Below are positions 48,857 through 57,764 of a stretch of 61,524 nt of DNA, one piece after another. The notes below the pieces were generated by a model that was not told where the DNA came from, searched no databases, and worked only from the letters and a program-made list of their open reading frames with translations. The stretch's first letter is position 1; the number at the start of each line of letters is the position of its first letter. Position numbers and translations under genes: made by a program. Source of the stretch: Gammaproteobacteria bacterium Ga0077554 (GTDB lineage: Bacteria; Pseudomonadota; Gammaproteobacteria; Ga0077554; Ga007554); assembly GCA_001464585.1 (NCBI GenBank), contig LNFF01000021.1, forward strand, positions 1-61,524, read 5' to 3'.

Positions 48857-49132
48857 TTAAGGCTCCTGCTCGGTCAGGCTGGATATTACCCGTTGACCCG
48901 TGCTGCTTACGTGAAATAAGACCTCACCCGCGCCCTCAAGTTCAGATAATACCATACTGGCAACCTGCCATACCAACTTTAATACCGGCGCAATATACCA
49001 TAAAAATCATACATATACAACAAAAAAATCCCGCCACCCCGCCCCTATTGCCGCTGACAGGGATTGCCTAATAAATCTATGTTTGGTATAAGTATCCGTT
49101 TGGATAGCCAGTTAGTTACGCAGGAAATAACC

Positions 49133-49585
49133 ATGTCCGCACCTAAAAGCAAAGCACCATCACGCACCACTGACGAGTTTCGTGGTTTCACGCCCTATAA
49201 AGAGAAAAAGGGCGAGGAGTACATGAACGAAAAGCAGGTTCAGCATTTCCGCGATATCCTTGGCGCGTGGAAGCGCGAACTCATGGAAGAAGTGGATCGC
49301 ACCATGCATTATATGCAGGACGAAGCCGCCAACTTTCCCGACCCGAATGACCGCGCCACACAAGAGTCAGATTTTACGATGGAACTGCGCGCCCGCGACC
49401 GCGAGCGTCGGCTGATCAGAAAAATCGAGGAATCACTGCAAAAACTCGACAATGCCGAATACGGTTATTGCGATGCGTGCGGCGTGGAGATTGGCATCCG
49501 TCGCCTGGAGGCGCGCCCCACCGCAACCTTGTGCATAGATTGCAAGACGCTGGATGAAATCCGCGAAAGACAGATGGGCGGCTAA
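49133..49585 (+). CDS. dksA: DksA transcription factor
   Basis: The 150-residue protein enters the secondary channel of RNA polymerase and mediates ppGpp responses. It has a coiled coil with the tip D-P-N-D (70-73) in [10 protein letters not shown], and a C4 zinc finger with Cys113, Cys116, Cys134 and Cys137. I chose ATG 49133 over the longer frame because AGGAAA lies directly upstream and the standard length is about 150. A terminator follows. Confidence 0.96.
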   Translation: MSAPKSKAPSRTTDEFRGFTPYKEKKGEEYMNEKQVQHFRDILGAWKRELMEEVDRTMHYMQDEAANFPDPNDRATQESDFTMELRARDRERRLIRKIEESLQKLDNAEYGYCDACGVEIGIRRLEARPTATLCIDCKTLDEIRERQMGG

Positions 49586-49620
49586 GCTAAAGTCACTGTG
49601 CCATAAACCGATCAGAATCT

Positions 49621-49680
49621 TGTCATTCCGAACGAAGCGAGAAATCTTAAGCAGGATTCCTCACTTCGTCCGGAATGACA
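49621..49680. repeat. Dispersed palindromic repeat (second TGTCATTCCGAA copy)
   Basis: TGTCATTCCGAAC at 49621 pairs with TCCGGAATGACA ending at 49680, with a GAGAAATCTTA..GGATTCCTC centre. It is the same family as the element at 12.05 kb and lies just after dksA. Confidence 0.78.
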
Positions 49681-49685
49681 GCGCA

Positions 49686-49720
49686 AACAAAAAAGCCGAC
49701 TTGCGTCGGCTTTTTTGTTT
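49686..49720 (+). terminator. Rho-independent terminator after dksA
   Basis: ACAAAAAAGCCGAC-ttgc-GTCGGCTTTTTTGT is a textbook stem-loop with T/A tracts on both sides, so it can stop dksA and the convergent DUF3579 gene. Confidence 0.93.
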
Positions 49721-49738
49721 GGCCAGAGTCATAATTCG

Positions 49739-50026
49739 TTAACAACTGTCGTGGTGTTCTTCATGAACCCGCAGGCGATTGGCCTGCACAAATCCTAAAA
49801 TGTAAGCAAACGCTTCCGGATTGCTTGTCTCAAGCGATTTATCAACCACCAGGCATTTTTCGCCGTTAATGACCCGCGGCTGCACGCTTTCGTCATAATG
49901 CAGCCGATGGTCAGGGCCGAAATTGGCGAGCGTTGTTGAGATGCGTTCTATCCAGTCACTGGGGCGAAATTTGCGTCCGTCTTCGACGACGCTTTCAATT
50001 ACTAATCTACACACCTGCTTTGACAT
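49739..50026 (-). CDS. DUF3579 family protein
   Basis: The 95-residue protein has the family pattern VIESVVEDGRKFRPSDWIERISTTL near residues 6-30, then RLHYDESVQPRVINGEKCLVVD and a C-terminal ANRLRVHEEHHDSC. Function is unknown. ATG 50026 was chosen over a start seven codons upstream because it matches the short family form. The C-terminus ends in EHHDSC, which might bind metal, but this is speculation. Confidence 0.75.
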   Translation of the reverse strand: MSKQVCRLVIESVVEDGRKFRPSDWIERISTTLANFGPDHRLHYDESVQPRVINGEKCLVVDKSLETSNPEAFAYILGFVQANRLRVHEEHHDSC

Positions 50027-50440
50027 TTTATTTCCGTAATTAACCACTAGCTATACACGAATATGCAGCACAATCCTTGCCATCCCCCTTGCCAAGCTTA
50101 GAAGGCACTGAAATAATCAAGGGCATTATACAATGAACCATGATCTGTCGTCGCCTATACCTGCAGGGGTGCTTGTGAAGATAGCGGCTGCGCTTCCCAG
50201 ATATTTACCCGTACCTTGGTCATTTGCATAAATATATTAACGGTCAGGCTTTTTACTTGTGGGAGTTTAACCGCTATGAAATTTAAAAGTTGTGACGGAT
50301 TAGACCTTTTTCACATACTATCGTTGTAGTGTGAAACAAAAATCCAGAGCGTCCGGCTCGGCCATTACAGTACATCATTGCACCGTTATTGACCCAAAAT
50401 AGGGCGATTGAACCCATGCCAGAGAAACTATGGAGTAAAA
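50027..50440. other. Long intergenic control region upstream of acs
   Basis: No gene is seen. The gap lies between the divergent DUF3579 gene and acs. It contains an inverted repeat TTTCACA (50309-50315) and TGTGAAA (50330-50336), extended by TAC/GTA inside, suitable for a dimeric regulator. A CRP site proper (TGTGA-N6-TCACA) is not present. Confidence 0.45.
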
Positions 50441-52405
50441 ATGACCACGACTATTGATTCCATATTGCATGAGCACCGTTTGTTTGTACCGCCCCAGGCG
50501 TTTGCGGCTGCCGCACGCATCAAGTCGCGCGCTGAATTGGCGGCGCTGCAACATCAGGCCGACCAGGATCATGAAGCTTTCTGGGCAGGTCTGGCGCAGC
50601 AGGAAATCACCTGGCAGCGCCCCTTCCAGAGCATATTGGACAGCTCGCGTGCGCCGCACTACGCTTGGTTTAAGGATGGTCTGCTGAATGTTTCTTACAA
50701 TTGTCTGGATCGCCATTTGCCGGAGCGCGGCGAGAAAACCGCCATTGTCTTTGAAGGTGAACAGGGTGACGTCCAGCGCCTGACGTATGCTGAGCTACAC
50801 AGGGAAGTCTGCCGCTTCGCCAATACCCTGAAAAGATTGGGGATAACTTCCGGTGACCGGGTGGTGATCTATCTGCCGATGATCCCCGAAGCAGTGATCG
50901 CCATGCAGGCCTGCGCTCGCATTGGCGCGATTCATTCGGTGGTGTTTGGCGGCTTTTCGGCGGATTCGCTACGCGACCGCATTGAGGACGCGGGCGCAAG
51001 AATGCTGATTACCGCAGACGGCGGCCACCGGGGCGGCAAGATTGTGGAACTGAAAGCGGCTGCCGACAAGGCGCTGGCCAAGGGTTGCCCGAGTATTGAA
51101 AGCGTACTGGTCTATCGGCGTACCGGCCATGAAATCGCCATGCAGGACGGGCGCGATGTTTGGTGGCACGAGGCCATTGCCAAGGCGACAGCGCAATGCC
51201 CTCCCGAATGGGTGGGTAGCGAACACCCACTGTTTTTGCTGTATACCTCCGGCTCTACCGGCAAGCCCAAGGGCATTCAGCATTCCAGTGGCGGCTATTT
51301 GCTGGGCGCCATTACCACCATGAAGTGGGTGTTTGACATCCGCGATGACGACCTGTTCTGGTGTACCGCCGATGTCGGCTGGATCACCGGACATACCTAT
51401 GTCGCCTACGGCCCCCTGGCGGTGGGCGCAACGCTGCTGATGTACGAAGGTGCGCCCACCGTGCCCGACGCAGGGCGCTTCTGGGACATTTGCGCGCGGC
51501 ACAAGGTGAGCATTTTCTACACCGCGCCCACGGCGATCCGCGCCCTGATGAAGTTGGGCGATGCGTTTCCTACCGCTCATGACTTGTCGAGCCTGCGCCT
51601 GCTGGGTACGGTCGGCGAGCCGATCAATCCCGAGGCTTGGATGTGGTATCACCGCGTCATCGGTCATGAACGCTGCCCGATTGTTGATACCTGGTGGCAG
51701 ACCGAGACCGGCTGCCACATGCTCGCGCCCATCCCGGGTGCGGTGGCGACCAAGCCCGGCTCCTGCACCCTGCCGCTGCCGGGCATTGTGGCCGACGTGG
51801 TGGACGAGCAGGGCAATAGCATTACGATGCCCGACCAGGGCGGCCATCTGGTGATTAAAAAGCCCTGGCCGTCAATGTTGCGCACCATCTGGGGCGACGA
51901 TGCGCGTTACGTCAGCACTTATTGGGGCAAGTTTGATGGCAAATATTATCTGGCGGGCGACAGCGCGCGGCGCGATGCGGACGGCTATTTCTGGATTATG
52001 GGGCGCGCCGACGATGTGATTAAAGTATCCGGCCACCGTCTCGGCACCATGGAGATAGAATCGGCGCTGGTGGCTCACCCCCGGGTCGCTGAGGCCGCCG
52101 TGGTGGGTCGCCCCCATGACATCAAGGGCGAGGCGATCTTCGCCTACGTGGTGCTCAGAGGGTCGCGCCCGGTGGGCGGTGTTGACGAGGCATTAACCCG
52201 CGAGTTGCGCGACTGGGTGGGGGAACAGATCGGCGCCATTGCCAAACCCGACGACATCCGCTACGCGGATAACCTGCCCAAGACCCGCTCCGGTAAAATC
52301 ATGCGCCGTTTGCTGCGCACTCTCGCCAGCGGCCAAGCCATCACGCAGGATACGTCTACACTGGAAAATGAAGGGATTTTGCTGCAATTGCAGGGCAAGG
52401 CGTAG
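50441..52405 (+). CDS. acs: Acetyl-CoA synthetase
   Basis: The 654-residue enzyme activates acetate with ATP and CoA. It carries the AMP-binding core [11 protein letters not shown] near residue 270, DTWWQTETG near 421, [20 protein letters not shown] near 522, and the C-terminal acetylation-target Lys in [11 protein letters not shown]. The ATG at 50441 follows GGAG; an upstream TTG in the same frame is less likely. A hairpin after the stop overlaps the end of plsC. Confidence 0.97.
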   Translation: MTTTIDSILHEHRLFVPPQAFAAAARIKSRAELAALQHQADQDHEAFWAGLAQQEITWQRPFQSILDSSRAPHYAWFKDGLLNVSYNCLDRHLPERGEKTAIVFEGEQGDVQRLTYAELHREVCRFANTLKRLGITSGDRVVIYLPMIPEAVIAMQACARIGAIHSVVFGGFSADSLRDRIEDAGARMLITADGGHRGGKIVELKAAADKALAKGCPSIESVLVYRRTGHEIAMQDGRDVWWHEAIAKATAQCPPEWVGSEHPLFLLYTSGSTGKPKGIQHSSGGYLLGAITTMKWVFDIRDDDLFWCTADVGWITGHTYVAYGPLAVGATLLMYEGAPTVPDAGRFWDICARHKVSIFYTAPTAIRALMKLGDAFPTAHDLSSLRLLGTVGEPINPEAWMWYHRVIGHERCPIVDTWWQTETGCHMLAPIPGAVATKPGSCTLPLPGIVADVVDEQGNSITMPDQGGHLVIKKPWPSMLRTIWGDDARYVSTYWGKFDGKYYLAGDSARRDADGYFWIMGRADDVIKVSGHRLGTMEIESALVAHPRVAEAAVVGRPHDIKGEAIFAYVVLRGSRPVGGVDEALTRELRDWVGEQIGAIAKPDDIRYADNLPKTRSGKIMRRLLRTLASGQAITQDTSTLENEGILLQLQGKA

Positions 52406-52410
52406 ATTTA

Positions 52411-52463
52411 AAAAGTCACGCCGCGCCCCGCCGCAATTTTTCCGGCGTGGGGCGTGATTTTTT
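52411..52463. terminator. Hairpin at acs/plsC convergent ends
   Basis: TCACGC..CCCCGCCG and CGGCGTGGGGCGTGA form a GC-rich imperfect stem around a short loop, followed by TTTTTTC on the plus strand and AAAAA on the left. It would terminate acs and overlaps the last codons of plsC. Confidence 0.7.
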
Positions 52464-53198
52464 CAAGGCGAACATGATCTGACTGTGGGTGTCGGCGGCC
52501 AGGGTGCGGCGGCCGCTGGTGGCGGTGGGTAACGGGGTGCAGAAGGTGAGCTTCACTGGCATGGCCGGTTCACCGGCGACACGCCACAGATGTTGAAACA
52601 ACGTCACACCGCCTGCATAAGGCGCAGCCGGATTTACGCCCGCTGCATGAGGGTATGCGAGCGCCACGGCCTGCACCATCGAATGGGTTTGGATAGCGGC
52701 CTGATACAGGCGCGAATGAAAGGCGCGTACGGTCTCACCGCTGGTGGAGGTACCTTCGGGAAACAACACGATACTTTTGTTATCTGCCAACGTGCGCGCC
52801 ATGTGTTCGGCTACATCTGCCGCTGCGTGTTCACCGCGCCGGATAAACACCGTGCCAGCGTGCTTCGCCATGCTCCCCACTAACGGCCAGTGCTTTATTT
52901 CATACTTGGAGACACATACTGCGTCAAGTGTGGAGAGTAGACAGGGAATATCCAGCCACGAGATATGGTTGGCAACAAACAGTGTAGGTTGGGTGCTGCA
53001 CTCACCTTCGCTGCTGATTTGCAAATGGAGAATACGGCAGGTTTTGCGCGCCCACCATTGCACCAATATGCGTTGGTGGCGGCGGTAGCCCATCTTGTTG
53101 AGCGGGAGCATCACACCGTAGGTGACGGCCACTCCCATCAAGACATGCCACATCAAGCGCAGTATTCGAAAGAATCGCCGCAACGGGAATGTTCGCAT
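52416..53198 (-). CDS. 1-acyl-sn-glycerol-3-phosphate acyltransferase (PlsC family)
   Basis: The 260-residue membrane-associated enzyme has one N-terminal hydrophobic helix (about 15-35), the catalytic NHISWLD motif (H-x4-D, about 76-82), FIRRGEHAA and FPEGTSTSGETVRAFHS. It adds a second acyl chain in phospholipid synthesis, or acts on a related lipid (OlsA-like). The tail is basic. It is convergent with acs. Confidence 0.9.
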   Translation of the reverse strand: MRTFPLRRFFRILRLMWHVLMGVAVTYGVMLPLNKMGYRRHQRILVQWWARKTCRILHLQISSEGECSTQPTLFVANHISWLDIPCLLSTLDAVCVSKYEIKHWPLVGSMAKHAGTVFIRRGEHAAADVAEHMARTLADNKSIVLFPEGTSTSGETVRAFHSRLYQAAIQTHSMVQAVALAYPHAAGVNPAAPYAGGVTLFQHLWRVAGEPAMPVKLTFCTPLPTATSGRRTLAADTHSQIMFALKKSRPTPEKLRRGAA

Positions 53199-53240
53199 GC
53201 CTCTTCCTTCCTGCCTGCTCCCGAGTATGACAACCTACCC

Positions 53241-53717
53241 CTAAGGCCGAGGGGCACGCGGCTCGTTCAATACGCCGATAAGGCGATCTTCAAGTTCGAT
53301 GCGATCCGCCAGACGCTCGCCCAACATTGATAAATCGTCATCCAATTCTGCCAGGAGGGCACCGGCGTGCTCTGAAGAATCATACTTGCCGTTAAATGCC
53401 AGAATAGTTTCCGTGGTGTTCATGATGCGCGGATAGATTTGATCAGCGATGTGTTTCACCGCCTGGCGGCGCTCGGTGCGCTCGGCAATGTGGCGATACA
53501 ATTGAAAATGGCCATCCGCCGTATAATCAATCAAGGAGGCACAGAATTTTTGCAGGAGTTCAGGCACATCGTGTGACTGGTGAAAGGGTTTTTTACGTGC
53601 CAATTCGGAAAAAAGTACCAATGTTTCCGTGCGTAAACCCACTAACTGCTGGATCATCTTCAACGACTGCGCGCGACGATCCTGGGTAGGCGCGTTACTG
53701 GCTTGCGTGGTAGGCAT
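53241..53717 (-). CDS. rsd: Rsd/AlgQ anti-sigma-70 regulator
   Basis: The 158-residue helical protein matches Rsd/AlgQ: LVGLRTETLVLFSELARKKPF near residue 25, LQKFCASLIDYTADGHFQLYRHIAER near 53-78 and LSMLGERLADRIELEDRLIGVL near the C-terminus. It binds the housekeeping sigma factor and frees core polymerase for alternative sigma factors. ATG 53717 is preceded by AGGGGA. Its presence supports a gammaproteobacterial host. Confidence 0.85.
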   Translation of the reverse strand: MPTTQASNAPTQDRRAQSLKMIQQLVGLRTETLVLFSELARKKPFHQSHDVPELLQKFCASLIDYTADGHFQLYRHIAERTERRQAVKHIADQIYPRIMNTTETILAFNGKYDSSEHAGALLAELDDDLSMLGERLADRIELEDRLIGVLNEPRAPRP

Positions 53718-53852
53718 ATTGTCCCCTTCATTGGTTGTGCTTGGTGGGCAGTGCGACCACCATGGATGGCGGGAGTGTCGAAAATACAGGAGCATTTTTC
53801 GACCCCACCCTACATTTTATCAGTAAAGCAATAACCTACTCTACCATAACTC

Positions 53853-54317
53853 TTAGCCGCATTTGGAAAAATACTTGTCCTGTAAATACGGAAGCAGCCA
53901 TGGGCGGATGCGCTGCTGAACAACGGCGGGTAAATGGCGGAAGGATTCCACTTTGCCACGGCACACTGGCGCCCCGCAGCCACACGGGAAACCGGCAAAA
54001 TCAGATTCATCAATGGCGGTGCTGTAATCCCAGGTAATCTCTTCACCCGGCAAAATATCGCGCAATGCCACAAGATCAAGCCCACCCCTGAAGCCACTGT
54101 TGGGCGAACAGGAATGATTCACATAATCGTCGAGTCCGCGTGACGGCCCCAGATACAAATCTTCGCCGACTTGTAGATGATAATCACTAAAGTCAACCTG
54201 GGCGCGGGTAAACAAGGCACCGGAAAATGTCATGATACACTCACCCTGAGCGATGGGTGCGCGCGCGAACACACCTTTGCCGTGCGAATCACTGCTCTCA
54301 AGCACCACTTTTGCCAT
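53853..54317 (-). CDS. SET-domain protein (putative protein-lysine methyltransferase)
   Basis: The 154-residue protein is a compact SET domain: SDSHGKGVFARAPIAQGE near residue 9, GLDDYVNHSCSPNSGFR near 63, LRDILPGEEITWDYST near 88, and a post-SET C-x-C-x4-C cluster (CGCGAPVC) near 112. It could methylate a protein lysine. ATG 54317 (MAKVV) has GAAGAG before it; a longer form from ATG 54350 is possible but lacks a ribosome binding site. It follows phoH on the same strand after a hairpin. Confidence 0.87.
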   Translation of the reverse strand: MAKVVLESSDSHGKGVFARAPIAQGECIMTFSGALFTRAQVDFSDYHLQVGEDLYLGPSRGLDDYVNHSCSPNSGFRGGLDLVALRDILPGEEITWDYSTAIDESDFAGFPCGCGAPVCRGKVESFRHLPAVVQQRIRPWLLPYLQDKYFSKCG

Positions 54318-54427
54318 ACCGAACTCTTCAGACACGCTGTTGATTGACATTATACCATGGCGAGAATAAGGGGGGATATTTTTTGAGATTAAGCCTATGT
54401 ATTTTATATTATTTATTTTCAAGCTAA

Positions 54428-54459
54428 AGCGCCTTCTCCCACGCATGGGAGAGGGCGCT
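54428..54459 (-). terminator. Hairpin after phoH
   Basis: AGCGCC-t-TCTCCC and GGGAGA-g-GGCGCT make a strong stem around ACGCAT, shortly after the phoH stop on the minus strand. The T tract is weak, so readthrough to the SET gene is possible. Confidence 0.6.
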
Positions 54460-54487
54460 AACAGAACCACAGGCTACGCGAGACGCC

Positions 54488-55888
54488 CTACAAAATCTCT
54501 GACGCGTGATCCGCCAGGCGCGAGCGTTCGCCACTGCGCAAGGTGATGTGGCCGCTGTGTGGCCAATCCTTGAAGCGGTCTACCACGAAGGTTAAACCCG
54601 AGGTGGTTTCGGTAAGATACGGCGTATCAATCTGCGCGACGTTGCCCATGCACACGATTTTGGTGCCTGGGCCAGCGCGGGTGATCAGGCTTTTCATTTG
54701 TTTGGATGTCAGGTTCTGCGCTTCGTCGATGATCACGTATTTATTCAGGAAAGTGCGGCCACGCATGAAATTAAGCGAGTGGATTTTGATACGATGCCGC
54801 AGCAGATCGTTGGTCGCCGCACGGCCCCATTCCCCACCATCGGCGGTGGATAGCACTTCCAGATTATCCATTAACGCGCCCATCCACGGCACCATTTTTT
54901 CTTCTTCGGTGCCGGGCAGGAATCCAATATCATCACCCATCGGCACGGTGGCACGAGTCATGATAATTTCCTGGTAACGGCGATCGTCCAACACTTGCGC
55001 CAAGCCGGCCGCCAGTGTCAGCAAGGTTTTGCCGGTGCCGGCGTTGCCCAGCAAACTGACGAAGTCGATGGCGGGATCCATCAGCATATTGAGCGCAAAA
55101 TTCTGTTCACGGTTACGCGCATTAATGCCCCACACGGCATGATGTGCATTACGGTAATTGATGCACAACTCCACCACGGCGGTATCATTTTCGAGGCGGC
55201 GCACAATGCCTTCAAAACCATTTGCGGTGCCGTCATGCACTAACTGGTTGGGATACCAGGTAGCGATGTCTGGCCCGGAGATGCGGTAATAAGTTCGGCC
55301 CTCTTCTTTCCATGAGGCCAATTCCTTACTGTGCTGATCCCAGAATTCGGGCGATAACTCCAGTTGCCCGCTGTACAGCAGACTCAGGTCTTCAAGCACC
55401 TGATCATTTTGATAGTCTTCAGCCGGTATGCCTAACGCCGCGGCCTTGATACGCAGGTTAATGTCTTTCGACACCAGGATCACCGTCACATCCGGATGTT
55501 GATCCTGTAATGCCAGCACAGTTTCCAGAATATTATTGTCTGGTTTACTGCCCGGAAAACTTGATGGCAGATCATGCATCAACACTTGCGTTTGAAAAAA
55601 CAGCCGGCCACTTTTAAATGATGCGTTGTTCGGTGTAGGTAATTCGAATCCTGCTTCGATGCCTTGCTCGGTGCGGTTACTCAGTAGCTCTTCCATAAAG
55701 CGGCTGGACTGACGGGCATTGCGTGCGACTTCGGAGGGGCCACGTTTGTTATTGTCGAGCTCTTCCAGAACAATCATGGGCAGAAAAATATCATGCTCAT
55801 GAAAGCGGAATAAGGCTGAGGGGTCATGCATTAAAACATTGGTATCGAGTACAAAAAGACGTTTGCCAACAGCTCTGGTTTTGACCAT
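54488..55888 (-). CDS. PhoH-family protein with N-terminal PIN domain (PhoH2-like)
   Basis: The 466-residue protein has a PIN ribonuclease domain (KRLFVLDTNVLMHDPSAL at about 9-26, with acidic residues EELDNNKRG) and a C-terminal PhoH ATPase with Walker A GNAGTGKT (281-288) and IIDEAQNLTSKQMK. This PIN-PhoH arrangement is known for RNA-unwinding and cleaving activity. ATG 55888. It may be the first gene of a phoH-SET transcript. Confidence 0.93.
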   Translation of the reverse strand: MVKTRAVGKRLFVLDTNVLMHDPSALFRFHEHDIFLPMIVLEELDNNKRGPSEVARNARQSSRFMEELLSNRTEQGIEAGFELPTPNNASFKSGRLFFQTQVLMHDLPSSFPGSKPDNNILETVLALQDQHPDVTVILVSKDINLRIKAAALGIPAEDYQNDQVLEDLSLLYSGQLELSPEFWDQHSKELASWKEEGRTYYRISGPDIATWYPNQLVHDGTANGFEGIVRRLENDTAVVELCINYRNAHHAVWGINARNREQNFALNMLMDPAIDFVSLLGNAGTGKTLLTLAAGLAQVLDDRRYQEIIMTRATVPMGDDIGFLPGTEEEKMVPWMGALMDNLEVLSTADGGEWGRAATNDLLRHRIKIHSLNFMRGRTFLNKYVIIDEAQNLTSKQMKSLITRAGPGTKIVCMGNVAQIDTPYLTETTSGLTFVVDRFKDWPHSGHITLRSGERSRLADHASEIL

Positions 55889-56031
55889 TAGGTTACCCTA
55901 TATAAATTACACATCATGAATACGAATCAGGGTACGAATCTATTTATTGCTCAAGTGCTTTAATATTTACAGGTCTTACTTAGGTTATCGGCCAGTTCAA
56001 GACATTTAGCAGGTGGCGCTGATTTTTAAAT

Positions 56032-56835
56032 TCAAGCCACTCTGCGGCTACGCACATCTGCCCAATCGCGCAACTGGTCGCCCAGCAGATTCACCGCCAG
56101 CACCACCAGCATCAGCGCAATACCCGGCACCAGCACCATATGCGGCGCCACCAGCATGTAGCGCGTGCCATCGCGGATAATGCTGCCCCACGAGGCTTCA
56201 GGTGGCTGCACGCCCAAGCCCAAAAACGACAAGCCCGCCTCGGCAATCACCACACCCGCTACGGCGAAGCTGGCTTCTACAATCAACGGCGCCCATGTCA
56301 ACGGCAAGACATGACGCCGAATGATAGCCGTGTGGCTCACGCCCAGCGATACGGCAGCGGTGACATGCAGACGTTGCTTGATCGACAACACCTGCGCACG
56401 CGCCAGCCGCGCAAACCCCACCCATCCCACGGTGCTTAACGCGATAATCACGTTATCTATACCCGGCCCCATCAGACCCGCCATGGCGATCGCCAGCAAA
56501 ATACCGGGGAAGGCGAGAAAAATATCAATAATGCGCACGATGAGGTGATCCCAAACGCCACCGGCATAGGCGCTTATTGCGCCAATCACGGTGCCGATGA
56601 ACGCGGAGATCACGACCACCCACAGCGCCACAAACAACGAGGTGCCGGCACCGGCTACCAGCCGATCCAGCAGGGGACGCCCCAGGTCATCATAACCCAG
56701 CCATGCGCTGCTGCCGGGTGGGGCAAGTATTCTCGAAAGCTCGATATGATCCGGCTGTAAATTCAGCCACGGCGCCATCACTACCATGCCCAGCCACAGC
56801 AACAAAATGCCTACTGGCAGCCACCGTTGCATCAT
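56032..56835 (-). CDS. ABC dipeptide/oligopeptide permease, DppC-like
   Basis: The 267-residue inner-membrane protein has about six spans and the ABC-permease loop signature ALSTVGWVGFARLARAQVLSIKQ (about 133-155), with the C-terminal end QPPEASWGSIIRDG typical of DppC/OppC. The start overlaps the dppB stop. No substrate-binding protein or ATPase is in the window, so the transporter is incomplete here. Confidence 0.9.
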   Translation of the reverse strand: MMQRWLPVGILLLWLGMVVMAPWLNLQPDHIELSRILAPPGSSAWLGYDDLGRPLLDRLVAGAGTSLFVALWVVVISAFIGTVIGAISAYAGGVWDHLIVRIIDIFLAFPGILLAIAMAGLMGPGIDNVIIALSTVGWVGFARLARAQVLSIKQRLHVTAAVSLGVSHTAIIRRHVLPLTWAPLIVEASFAVAGVVIAEAGLSFLGLGVQPPEASWGSIIRDGTRYMLVAPHMVLVPGIALMLVVLAVNLLGDQLRDWADVRSRRVA

Positions 56836-57761
56836 TCTTTTTCCCGCAGACGCACGCGTGGATCAAGCCCAGCGTAGACCAAATCCGTGAGTGTGTTCAC
56901 CGCCACATACGTGACGCTCACCAATAGTATACATGCTTGTACCACCGGATAGTCACGGCGGTGTATCGCCTCGATGGTCAACTGGCCAATGCCTGGCCAT
57001 GAAAACACCATCTCAGTGATAATCGCTCCACCCAACAGCGCGCCCAATTGCAGCCCCAGCACGGTAATCACGGGCAATAACGCATTGCGCAATGCGTGAC
57101 GCAGAATCACAGCCGTTCCTGACAAGCCCTTGGCACGCGCGGTGCGAATATAATCTTCATTGAGTGTTTCCAGCAACGTGGCGCGCATCATGCGTGACAA
57201 AATCGCCGCCAGCACGGCGCCTAATGTGAGCGCGGGCAACACCAGTGATGTCAGGCCGTCACGTCCACTCACGGGCAGCCACCCCAGCCACAATGAAAAC
57301 ACCAGGATCAGCAATGGGCCCAGCCAGAAATGCGGAATTGAAATACCCATTAACGACACCACGCGCGCGCTGTGATCCCACGCGGTGTCTTTGCGTACCG
57401 CCGACAACACGCCCAGGGGCAACGCAATCACAACCGCCACCACTAACGCCGCCAGCGCCAGCTCCAACGTAGCAGGCAAACGCTCCAGCATCAACTCAAC
57501 GATCGGCCGTTGACTGTGCAGTGACGTGCCCAGATCAAAGTGCAACAAGCCATTAAAATAATGGTACAACTGCACGGGCAGTGGTTGATCCAGGCCCAAA
57601 GCATGACGCAACGCCGCGCGGTCTGCGGGTTGCGCAGACTCGCCCAGCATCACTTCCACCGGATCACCTGGCACCAAATGGATCAGCATGAATACCAGCG
57701 TCGATACGCCTATTACAACGAGCGCGGCGCTGAACAAGCGGGCAAAAATAAATCGCAACAA
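56832..57761 (-). CDS. ABC dipeptide/oligopeptide permease, DppB-like
   Basis: The 309-residue membrane protein has the DppB start (MLRFIFARLFSAALVVIGVSTLVFML), MLGESAQPADRAALRHALGLDQPL, and the inner loop EDYIRTARAKGLSGTAVILRHALRNALLPVIT. The start appears to be TTG (57761), 3 bases after recG ends. It couples to dppC through an ATGA-type overlap. The recG-dppB-dppC order is unusual and suggests a local operon of unrelated functions. Confidence 0.9.
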   Translation of the reverse strand: MLRFIFARLFSAALVVIGVSTLVFMLIHLVPGDPVEVMLGESAQPADRAALRHALGLDQPLPVQLYHYFNGLLHFDLGTSLHSQRPIVELMLERLPATLELALAALVVAVVIALPLGVLSAVRKDTAWDHSARVVSLMGISIPHFWLGPLLILVFSLWLGWLPVSGRDGLTSLVLPALTLGAVLAAILSRMMRATLLETLNEDYIRTARAKGLSGTAVILRHALRNALLPVITVLGLQLGALLGGAIITEMVFSWPGIGQLTIEAIHRRDYPVVQACILLVSVTYVAVNTLTDLVYAGLDPRVRLREKE

Positions 57762-57764
57762 AAC

